The notes beneath the pieces are model-generated. The model was not told the origin of the DNA. It saw nothing but the letters and a program-made list of their open reading frames with translations, and did no database searches. Positions 9,601-15,941 of a stretch of DNA of 64,000 nt are shown piece after piece (position 1 is the first letter of the stretch; every line of letters begins with the position of its first letter). Origin of the DNA: Desulfomonile sp963700305 (GTDB lineage Bacteria > Desulfobacterota > Desulfomonilia > Desulfomonilales > Desulfomonilaceae); contig CAVOXB010000019.1 of assembly GCA_963700305.1 (NCBI GenBank), positions 62,001-126,000 on the forward strand, read 5' to 3'. A program made the position numbers and the translations under genes.

Positions 9601-10943
9601 ATCCCCCAAGAACGACGACTTCACGCATGATTAAAATAACCAGAAAGAAGCGGAGAGAACAGATCGAGACACGGGGAGTCTCTCTTTCCGTAACCAACAA
9701 GGTTTCCGAATCTGCCGTCATTCCCGTCATGCCGTCATTGCCCAATAGAACCGCTGAAGTAGCAATGACGGGAACGATAACGCAAGGAAGCAAGGCTGGC
9801 CTTGCGGACGATGGTGTCATGGACTCCGATCATGACCTCCCTGAAAACCCGGACGACTGGCCTGACCAATGGAGAGTTCGATTCCTTACTCTTTCGGGCG
9901 TCTACATGGATGAGGGTTTTTCCGTCGAGGAGTCAGACCGACTTGCAGAGAAAGAGATAAGAAGGGGTCTCGAAGCAGGAACTTCCCCTTCTGCTCCAGC
10001 GTCGATAGAGGCGGAAAAACCAAAAGGCCCCCCGTGCCTGCAAATTTCAGACGGCATTCTTACGGACCGAGTTTTCAATATCAAGAAGGAATTGCCGGAA
10101 GAGGTTCGTGGTTGGGACCAAGAACAGCAAAAGTCGCTCTCTATATCCTTCAGGTTGAACTACGGCGAACTCAGAGACGAGGACCAGGCCCTCAAACAGT
10201 CCATTGAAGACGTAAAGACACATAGTGAGGCTTCTTATAAGGGAGGCGAAGCGTTGGAACATGCTGAAGGGACGACCCTCACGGAAGTTCCTGACGTTGT
10301 TGATAGCGACGAGCATGAGGATCAAGAGGTATTTCCCGCAGCGAAACAAACTGCTGTTCCTGTTCCTCCAAAGGCTCCTAAAAAGAAGAGGTCCGCTATC
10401 ATCGAGACGGACGAAATATTGACAGCTGCACTAAAGTCGGCAGGAAAGAAGTACAAGGACTGGATAAAGCAGTCCACTGGAAAGGCGTACCGTAAGTATT
10501 CAGAAAAGGATACAACGGTATATGATGTAGCTGAGATGATAGCTCGTGATGAGGCGGTGGGCTATTATATATATGTGGGTGGGCTGGATAAACAAACTAA
10601 GTCCTCTACCTTAATTGCTAAGTGGAGAAAAGCAGGTTGGTGGCCTCCTAGGGTTTCCAAAGAGAAACATCGGGTAGAGTTTTTTACCTCTTTAGCCGAC
10701 CGTGTAGATCACGATAGACCTTGGGATTACGAGGATTTAACTGGGTCTTCTAGCAGACGACCTAACGCTGTGACTTACACACATGAGGAACTTATAGAAA
10801 AGATTAGGGAAGTATTTGCTGAAACTCGGGATTTCGATGACACTATGAGAAACCTGAATAAGCGTAATATCTTAAGTCCAAGGGGTAGAGCTTGGACTCC
10901 TTCCTCTTTTATGACGTTTTATCTTAAGTGGCTGAACGATTAG
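6699..10943 (+). CDS. Primase-helicase replication protein of integrated element
   Basis: Very large replication protein, about 1,414 residues from the ATG at 6699; the longer frame from 6645 would run through iterons. Domains in order: a DnaG/CHC2-type zinc finger (C-P-R-H near residues 41-44, then C-F-G-C near 63-66); a toprim region from about residue 285 (PEGMPDVLS, then PDNEMSQ in place of the usual D-x-D); a linker; a helicase-like ATPase with Walker A GIHGSGKST near residue 700, then LINLDNLSWFPSW and an arginine-rich sensor region ending LLDRSIIIEL; a long acidic linker containing a second iteron group; and a C-terminal domain from about residue 1,240 with RNILSPRGRAWTPSS, like the tail of large serine recombinases. 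It would prime and unwind DNA at the adjacent iterons. The C-terminal domain and its more AT-rich codons suggest a fusion. Confidence 0.85.
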   Translation: MKSNNHTNYYSDLIAVVDIETVAREYLTITNEDSAVLYCDCPRHSSVSHRSLVVDKEKQLWFCFGCAEGGNVLQLIEFAKHGVVTKGITGRMPSSHREARDMLANIAKMPPLGKTLSDDRVAHLEDSWAKTERTFDCLTHAARHCHDSLMKEKEVLEWLVAKYGFKDATIKKYQIGYSLDDGSLHIDLMDKDFSEQEMLSTGLFRKGNEDELIPVFDGRITFPYWSKGFGVTYLIARKTPWTPENSYESGKYKKLPTHDPERRPYVNACIKNDRLFNEDCLRGKPSRVLIPEGMPDVLSVLETGEASVSPITVRFRKDDRERIAEKLCHLDVPIILIPDNEMSQVGLRAAKETARSLIEKKIDARIALLPLDAKQKDARRQLSERGIDETNLDAKLKTLTGDEKNHVDKLLEAGKIDANEFLKNHDQKDFAEVIDAALTPLQIDIEALSPGLKDATSEKVFRQILQDISDLDPVVQDRHVQELSKKIKTSVLAVRQSLKEVKKNRSKNKEDEETPFQALLRLFNKTEAEVFLDQHGSGWITTKFNDHWENVKIKSSAFQRNMQFLYVSGRGTGVSRETIGQFGDYLEEGAKSKERRYLYNRLAWIKDRLYVDMCTPTWECIEVTSEGWSIVTLERPPFKRFSHQQPLPVPKRDGDLKQIVNHVRFKNDKSYVLFCIWLVASLIEKSPRPGIVLYGIHGSGKSTVAKLVRLVIDPSSVLTLSLSKNEAEFVQLMEHHALINLDNLSWFPSWASDAVCRAVTGGGVQKRALYTDDDDVTYDYRRTFILNGISILSTAPDLLDRSIIIELDRISPKQMKTEQVVLEEFEEIRPSILGGILDTLVKAMKIRPTIQFDRLPRMSDWFLWGCAVAQAMGIPQEKFVRAYYENVKFQHEEAVEADPVANAVIEFMDKDQSPYWIGTPSSLYSELSELAKGMNFQNKHWPSSSSALSKRLKKLSYNLGEVGIVIEYPPRTTTSRMIKITRKKRREQIETRGVSLSVTNKVSESAVIPVMPSLPNRTAEVAMTGTITQGSKAGLADDGVMDSDHDLPENPDDWPDQWRVRFLTLSGVYMDEGFSVEESDRLAEKEIRRGLEAGTSPSAPASIEAEKPKGPPCLQISDGILTDRVFNIKKELPEEVRGWDQEQQKSLSISFRLNYGELRDEDQALKQSIEDVKTHSEASYKGGEALEHAEGTTLTEVPDVVDSDEHEDQEVFPAAKQTAVPVPPKAPKKKRSAIIETDEILTAALKSAGKKYKDWIKQSTGKAYRKYSEKDTTVYDVAEMIARDEAVGYYIYVGGLDKQTKSSTLIAKWRKAGWWPPRVSKEKHRVEFFTSLADRVDHDRPWDYEDLTGSSSRRPNAVTYTHEELIEKIREVFAETRDFDDTMRNLNKRNILSPRGRAWTPSSFMTFYLKWLND
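9714..9774. repeat. Second iteron group inside primase-helicase gene
   Basis: Three inverted copies (GCCGTCATTCCCGTCATGCCGTCATT, read in parts from 9714) and one direct copy (AATGACGGGAAC near 9763) of the same unit as the upstream cluster lie within the coding region for the inter-domain linker. Four copies in 60 bases of coding DNA are unlikely by chance. Confidence 0.55.
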
Positions 10944-11475
10944 CCTTTTTACAAGAAGGGACAACAAGAGTCGGTAGACGAGTAAAGAAACTGTGAAGGA
11001 AGAAACGGCAAAGGAAGATATTCCAAGAATGGATACACAAGTGTAATTGTCGCTCAACATAGTCCTACGTCCCTCATGGACCGACGTTCCGTGACAAAGC
11101 CAAAGAGATCGGATAGAAGCTTGGCCTCGGAAAGGTCAGGGCGTCAAAGACGAGAGGAAAAGATAGAGAAGAGTCTTCCGGCTAATTATTTTGGTCAAAG
11201 GAACGGAAAAAAAGTGTCTTTCTTTTTAACAACTACTGGTACAGGTTTGTGCACCGCTCAAGGCAAAGGACTATGCGGCTGCCTGCAAATCCTACCGGAT
11301 TCCCTCGATGAATAAAGTGTCCAATCAAGTCCTACCACGCTGGGTCCAGTCTTGAGTACGCTAATTCCAAGACTGGAAATCGGGCCAACAGCTTGATCAG
11401 GTCACGATTCCCTCGCATCTAGAATGATCCCGTCCCTCCTGATTCATACCTTTCGCTCTCTATAGAATCCTGGAC
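10944..11475. other. Non-coding gap between primase-helicase and regulator
   Basis: No supportable gene. An open frame at 11076-11315 has no ribosome site and no family features. The promoter and operators of the next gene begin at 11476. Confidence 0.5.
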
Positions 11476-11547
11476 TATCCGAACTTTCCGAAAGTTATTG
11501 ACATAGAACCGAGCAGGTAGTATTTTAACTATCGGAAAGTTCCGAAA
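11476..11547 (+). promoter_or_regulatory. Promoter flanked by inverted operator pair
   Basis: A textbook sigma-70 promoter, TTGACA (11498-11503), 17-base spacer, TATTTT (11521-11526), sits between two 21-base elements in inverted orientation: 11476-11496 on the plus strand and 11527-11547 on the minus strand. They agree at 18 of 21 positions, with core GAACTTTCCGA. Each site touches a promoter hexamer, so a bound protein should block RNA polymerase. The downstream gene encodes a likely DNA-binding protein, so autorepression is the simplest reading. Confidence 0.75.
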
Positions 11548-11583
11548 CTGGAACAAGAATTTCGTTTTTCAGTGAGAGCGAAG

Positions 11584-12234
11584 ATGTCCGAGAGCATGAG
11601 GGAACAATTAATTCGGTTTGTAGCAGATTTGAAAGAGGAAGGCGAGAAGGTGACTTGGGAAGCAGTGGCTGTCCGGTGCAAAGCCAAGTTCTCTAACGTC
11701 CAAGGGTTATCCTTGACGCCGAATGCCATTCGGAAGAGGTACAACGCTTGGATTAAGCAATCGGAATCTTCCCAATCTTCAGAGGATAGCAAGGAGTCTG
11801 GAATGATCAACGTGGAAGACAGGAAACAGTTGCTTAAAGAATTGATGGAGGAGATGGAGGATTACGTTGAGGAACGTGTCCAGATGGTGATTGAGAGAGT
11901 GAGTGCACAGGTAGCCGAACGAGTTTTTGAAGAAAAGATAGCGAAACTTCAGAACGCTACAATAATAACTTCGTCCGAAGGCCACGGATACCCGCCTGCT
12001 CCCCCTTTGCCTGAGACCGTTCAAGGAACCAGACGGCATGCGGTTCCGAGGGGAAAGATTGCCGGAACTGTAGACGCAGGGCTTCTGGAATTATTTGAAA
12101 ATGAAAGAAAAGAAAGAGGGTACAACATGAGCCGGATGCTCGACGTGGTGCTCTGGAACTATTTCTGCATCGGCAAGCCTGACAAACCTAAGATGTCATT
12201 TGAACTTTCCGAACCTTCGGATAAAGAGGCATGA
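11584..12234 (+). CDS. Element regulator, HTH plus ribbon-helix-helix-like
   Basis: About 216 residues. The N-terminal 55 residues look like a helix-turn-helix (KVTWEAVAVRCKAKF, then LTPNAIRKRYNAW). A charged coiled-coil region of about residues 85-125 follows (KELMEEMEDYVEERV). The last 60 residues (GKIAGTVDAGLLELFEN...GYNMSRMLDVVLWNYF) resemble a ribbon-helix-helix DNA-binding unit. The gene lies behind a promoter bracketed by inverted operators, so it is probably the element's repressor or a partition-type regulator. ATG at 11584 is preferred to the GTG at 11572; neither has a strong ribosome site. A further copy of the operator core lies at the end of the gene, ahead of the integrase. Confidence 0.6.
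   Translation: MSESMREQLIRFVADLKEEGEKVTWEAVAVRCKAKFSNVQGLSLTPNAIRKRYNAWIKQSESSQSSEDSKESGMINVEDRKQLLKELMEEMEDYVEERVQMVIERVSAQVAERVFEEKIAKLQNATIITSSEGHGYPPAPPLPETVQGTRRHAVPRGKIAGTVDAGLLELFENERKERGYNMSRMLDVVLWNYFCIGKPDKPKMSFELSEPSDKEA
12202..12213 (+). promoter_or_regulatory. Third copy of operator core
   Basis: GAACTTTCCGAA, identical to the core of the left operator at 11476-11496, lies in the last codons of the regulator gene and 100 bases before the integrase ORF. It could let the regulator act on integrase transcription. Single short match, so tentative. Confidence 0.4.
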
Positions 12235-12313
12235 TTTTTGCTAGAAGTGTTCTGCTTAAGATTCTTTTGTGGAAACAACCTCGACTTTTCTATAGGAATA
12301 GACGGAAACCAAG

Positions 12314-13291
12314 ATGTACGATCAAGCATTAGTCCCTGCTTCAGAGACATCCACGGATTCAGTGGCCATACTCCCAAGCATCGAAGCGGATGAACTCCTT
12401 GCTGCTTTCCTCTCCGGCAAATCTCCCAAGACCATCGAGGCGTACAAAAGAGACCTGGAGGATTTCCGGCTATTCCTGGAAGCCAGCGACATGGATCACG
12501 TTGCGAGGATCTTTCTGTCGAATGGTCTCCACAAGGCCAATCATATGGCCCTGAAGTACAAGACCTACCTCGTTGAAGAAAGAAAATTACAGCCCTCGAC
12601 CGTAAACAGGAAGCTGGCAGCACTGCGTAGTCTCACCGACATGGCTTATACGCTGGGCATGGTTAATTGGAAAGTTCGTATAAAAAACCAAAAGATCGAA
12701 TCGAATTCCCGCGACACGAAGGGGCCTGGTAAGTCTGGGGTCCAGAAGCTTCAGGAAGAAGTGGGCAAACGAACAGACCCAAAGGGACTCAGAGACCAGG
12801 CTCTTCTCCACCTTCTCTTTGACCTTGCACTCAGGAGATCAGAAGTTGTAGGTTTGGATCGCGAAGACCTGGACCTGGAAAGAGGAACCTTGTGGGTCCT
12901 TGGTAAAGGACGACTCCAGAAGGAAACCTTGACGGTTCCCACTCGAACAAGAAAAATCCTGAGAGAATGGGTTGAAGTTCGAGGAGAACATCCCGGACCC
13001 TTGTTCGTCAACTTTCACCACGACGGAACGGTCAACGGGAGACGTCTTAGCGCCGACGGTCTCTACTACGTCGTGAAGCATCTGGGGAAAAAAACGGGCC
13101 AGAAAGTCCGACCCCACGGACTCAGACACACAAGTATCTCAGAGGCAGTAAGGAAGACCCAAGCAATCGGCATGGATGTAACCAAGGTCTTGAAATTCTC
13201 CCGGCACAAGAATCTGAACACCCTTCAGGTGTATATTGATGGGGTGGAAGGGGCACAGGGGGAGATAGCGGAACTCGTGGCTCTGGATTGA
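12314..13291 (+). CDS. Tyrosine recombinase/integrase
   Basis: Site-specific recombinase of 325 residues. An N-terminal SAM-like core-binding domain (about residues 25-115, KSPKTIEAYKRDLEDF) is followed by the catalytic domain. Catalytic residues can be assigned: R174 (LRRSEV), K198 (GKGR), H268 and R271 (HGLRH), H298 (SRHKN) and the nucleophile Y307 (QVYID). All are present, so the enzyme should be active. Length and arrangement are those of XerC/D-like and phage integrases. It is expected to insert or excise the 5.4-14 kb element; I found no tRNA or clear att repeat beside it. The stop overlaps the start of the next gene. Confidence 0.9.
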   Translation: MYDQALVPASETSTDSVAILPSIEADELLAAFLSGKSPKTIEAYKRDLEDFRLFLEASDMDHVARIFLSNGLHKANHMALKYKTYLVEERKLQPSTVNRKLAALRSLTDMAYTLGMVNWKVRIKNQKIESNSRDTKGPGKSGVQKLQEEVGKRTDPKGLRDQALLHLLFDLALRRSEVVGLDREDLDLERGTLWVLGKGRLQKETLTVPTRTRKILREWVEVRGEHPGPLFVNFHHDGTVNGRRLSADGLYYVVKHLGKKTGQKVRPHGLRHTSISEAVRKTQAIGMDVTKVLKFSRHKNLNTLQVYIDGVEGAQGEIAELVALD

Positions 13292-14079
13292 GGCACGGTC
13301 TCAAAGAGGATTTAGCAGTGTGGAAATGCTTTAAGGACTGGCTATGTTCAGGTTTCTGCAAAAAGAAGACGAGTGCCTCAAGGATTATCTATAAGCTGCC
13401 GGACCCCAGTCATTACGTCAAATTATACTACGTCGGGAAGGCCTTTCAAAAAAACACAAAGGGAATTCCCGAAATGGACTGGTCAGATTGGGAGTCTGTG
13501 GTTGATGGATTCAGAGCCAGGATTTATGGATGGTATTTTAAGCCCCTTTCCGTGTTTCCAGTCACGAGCAACGAAGCTTACCCCGTTATCGTCGCTATGT
13601 GTGCCCTCGTCGATCTTTTGACTCAGTACGAATACAACCTATCCTGGCACAGCTCAAAGAAATACAAGCATTTCTTAAGAATGAAGATGCCAATTTTTAA
13701 TACGCCACTTAGCCAATCTTTCAAGGCTTCTTTTCGAGAGGGGGAATCTTGGACGACCAGAGACTTGAAAGATTATGCAGGAGTTTTCTACCACGGCATA
13801 CGCTGCTCATTACATCACCACGCCGACCTAGACGCCTATGCCGGAATAAGTGATTTGAGCGGCAAAGGAACAATGATCTACGAGATCCCCAACGCAGGGG
13901 AATCAGTCTGCCGGACCTACAAATACTCCCTGGTGATTGTTGACCCCTGGCAACTCCGTAACCAGATGGAGATCATATTCAACGAGTATTGTTACAAATT
14001 GCAAAAAGACCCCCATTCTCAGGAAGCTCGATATTTCAGAGAACGGTTCAAGGAAGACTTCGGCATCCCGATCCCATAA
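13288..14079 (+). CDS. HEPN-like protein, integrase-linked cargo
   Basis: 263 residues, unknown family. The start is a TTG that overlaps the integrase TGA, so the two are translationally coupled. Near residue 169 it reads YHGIRCSLHHHAD; R172-x4-H177 fits the HEPN RNase motif and the surroundings (YHGIRC) resemble a group of HEPN-like hypothetical proteins. The rest is helical with aromatic-rich segments. HEPN RNases commonly serve in defence or toxin systems, and the position behind the integrase is typical of cargo on mobile elements. Defence function is inference. Confidence 0.5.
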   Translation: MRHGLKEDLAVWKCFKDWLCSGFCKKKTSASRIIYKLPDPSHYVKLYYVGKAFQKNTKGIPEMDWSDWESVVDGFRARIYGWYFKPLSVFPVTSNEAYPVIVAMCALVDLLTQYEYNLSWHSSKKYKHFLRMKMPIFNTPLSQSFKASFREGESWTTRDLKDYAGVFYHGIRCSLHHHADLDAYAGISDLSGKGTMIYEIPNAGESVCRTYKYSLVIVDPWQLRNQMEIIFNEYCYKLQKDPHSQEARYFRERFKEDFGIPIP

Positions 14080-14321
14080 TAAAATCCCAATAAACCTTTA
14101 GCCAAGACAGATCGAGAAACGGTAGTTACTACGGAAAATGCAGATTATCGTTAGTAAAAACTGCGTTATTGAATAAGGTCTGAGAGGTTGCTCCATTTTG
14201 AATCCATGAAAGAATCGAATGGCTTGCAGTAATCAGACAGCCGTCGTGTGGTGCCGTAGTAACTGGTGGAAGCGGGTACGGGTTCCTGAGATTGCTTGAT
14301 TCCTCTTACCTGCTTTTGGGC
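14080..14321. other. Right flank of element, inverted repeat
   Basis: No gene seen. An 11-base inverted repeat, AGTTACTACGG at 14124-14134 and CCGTAGTAACT at 14254-14264, frames 119 bases. It could be the end of the replicon, a transcription terminator stem or an end of the adjoining IS200-like fragment. Confidence 0.4.
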
Positions 14322-14474
14322 TTACGGATTTTTCGACTGATCGGCATACGAATTGCAGGTCTCTGTCAGCCTGAATGCCTCTCCGGAGAGCACAGGCTTG
14401 CGGTATTTGGTGATCCATACCACGTGGAACTTGATGTCATAAACAGCGTGCGAGGTCTTGCGGTGGTGTTTCAT
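14322..14474 (-). pseudogene. Truncated IS200/IS605 TnpA transposase
   Basis: Fifty codons from ATG to TAA read MKHHRKTSHAVYDIK, then FHVVWITKYRKPVL, the strongly conserved N-terminus of Y1 (HUH) transposases of the IS200/IS605 family. Complete enzymes have about 130-150 residues with the HUH motif and catalytic Tyr further on; both are missing here, so this is a dead fragment. The hairpins just upstream fit the subterminal structures of such elements. Confidence 0.75.
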
Positions 14475-14498
14475 AATGCGGCAAGCCTACTGAAGTCT

Positions 14499-14539
14499 TC
14501 GCCTAAAGGCGAGAGATTTTCTCCCATTCCCCGAAGGGG
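14499..14539. repeat. Paired hairpins, IS200/IS605-type end
   Basis: TCGCCTAAAGGCGA (14499-14512) and CCCCGAAGGGG (14529-14539) form two small stem-loops just upstream of the truncated TnpA. IS200/IS605 elements carry subterminal hairpins that TnpA recognises as single strands, so these are probably the left end of the dead element. Confidence 0.5.
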
Positions 14540-14577
14540 ACATAAAAAGGACTCTATGAATCGCCCGATTGAATGCT

Positions 14578-15165
14578 TCATGAATGCTTCTCCTCGTCTC
14601 TCCTTCTGGCAGCTTCCATAAGCAAGTAATCCCCTGGTTTGGTGATGGATTCTGTGGATGGCGGTACCCATTCCAAGTTGCCCAGCGTTCCGCCATGAAA
14701 CCGGACGCAACTGAAGAAAGCCGGTTCTCCCTCTAGCTCTCCACATATAGCGTGAACTATCTGGCCATTCCTGAAATATAGCCTGCAAGTCTCTCCTCGC
14801 CTTGACAGGACCTCAACGACGGTCTTCTTGCCACTTAGCAGTATGAATTGAAGGTACTCCAAGAGATCAAAGCCCTCCAAGTGCCCTATGAATGATTCTG
14901 GAGGAAACATGCGCTCGTGTAGCTCGTAAATATCCACCGGTTTCCCTAGAAAATGGTCAGCTCCTCTGCTGATGACTCGGTTCTTAGTTATCACCGAGTC
15001 GAACTCTGCCATCACGATAATGATGGGGCGATAAGGTCTGGATCTCAACAATTGGATCAGGTCAGTTTCTTCCCGCCGAATTTCAGCCACGTCAAGAATG
15101 GCAACCTCAAAGTTTCTTTGCTCAAGTACCTCAAGAGCATAGCAATGGTTCTTCACGTGGGTCAC
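14578..15165 (-). CDS. Receiver-like plus DUF4388 (PATAN-type) regulator
   Basis: At least 195 residues. The first part is a receiver-type fold: LDVAEI holds the usual phospho-acceptor Asp position and LGKPVD the conserved Lys. The last 95 residues (GHLEGFDLLEYLQFILLSG...CRLYFRNGQIVHA) are a DUF4388/PATAN domain, an adaptor found in deltaproteobacterial and cyanobacterial signalling. The frame can be read up to 15240 (IRILVDEDAHDSW), giving the missing first strand and acidic pocket, but no ATG/GTG/TTG is present there; the GTG at 15165 would lack it. Either a non-standard start coupled to the overlapping upstream gene or a frame error. It closes the sensory gene block. Confidence 0.65.
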   Translation of the reverse strand: MTHVKNHCYALEVLEQRNFEVAILDVAEIRREETDLIQLLRSRPYRPIIIVMAEFDSVITKNRVISRGADHFLGKPVDIYELHERMFPPESFIGHLEGFDLLEYLQFILLSGKKTVVEVLSRRGETCRLYFRNGQIVHAICGELEGEPAFFSCVRFHGGTLGNLEWVPPSTESITKPGDYLLMEAARRRDEEKHS

Positions 15166-15224
15166 GGAATGCCCAGCCGCTGTCAGGAGTTCACAAAGAT
15201 TCCATGAATCATGAGCATCTTCGT

Positions 15225-15668
15225 CTACAAGGATACGGATTTCTTCTCAGGAGCTTTAGGTACCAGAAGCCTTTTAGAAACCTTAACACTATTTCCCCCT
15301 GTGAGAAGATCATCTATAGCTTCCAAGAGGTCATTTTGGTTGAACGGCTTCATCAAGACTCGTTCAGCACCGAATCTTTTTGCCAGCATTAGATAGCCGA
15401 ACGGACCCTGCTTCCCTCCACCGGAAATTCCGAGAATCTTGATCTCAGGGAATTCCTTCTTAAAGTCCAAAATGGCTTCCCAGCCTGGTTTACCTGGCAT
15501 AAGCATGTCCATGATGACAAGGTCAGCGTGATTTTGACGACAAATGGCGAGGCCATCAAGAGCATCCGCAGCCTCGACGGTCTCATGCCCTGACTTCGTC
15601 CTATCCAAAATGGCCCTAACTAGCGCACGCAGCTCTGGATTGTCATCTATTATGAGTATACGAGCCAT
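15225..15668 (-). CDS. Single-domain response regulator
   Basis: Stand-alone receiver of about 147 residues, CheY-like with a short tail. ARILIIDDN provides the acidic pair, LVIMDMLMPG the phospho-acceptor Asp, and LMKPFNQ the conserved Lys. No output domain, so it must act through protein contacts, for example in a phosphorelay with the neighbouring hybrid kinases. ATG at 15668 is taken as start; an in-frame GTG is 15 bases earlier. Its end overlaps the possible 5' extension of the next gene. Confidence 0.85.
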   Translation of the reverse strand: MARILIIDDNPELRALVRAILDRTKSGHETVEAADALDGLAICRQNHADLVIMDMLMPGKPGWEAILDFKKEFPEIKILGISGGGKQGPFGYLMLAKRFGAERVLMKPFNQNDLLEAIDDLLTGGNSVKVSKRLLVPKAPEKKSVSL

Positions 15669-15941
15669 GTAGTGATCCCCCACGAAGCTTCTGTTTTCTC
15701 GGTCAATGAATCTTCAAACCCTGATGCCGAAGAGAATAGCCCATATAAAACAAAGCACTGGAATTAGGCATATTCCGGGTTGAGTGTGACGAAAGCGTCA
15801 TTATAGCTATGTCGTGGTAGAAGGAGTCGGTTCGCGGACAGCTATATTTCCCGACTTATCGGGTCGCATAATATCCTGACCAAGTCAATCCTTCGCGTTC
15901 ACCGCTTTCCTTCCCTGCGTTTGGTCTGGTACGCGATCTTC

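Noticed and set aside
11076..11315. 79-residue ORF after the primase-helicase
   Set aside because: No ribosome site, no family features, low-complexity basic start.
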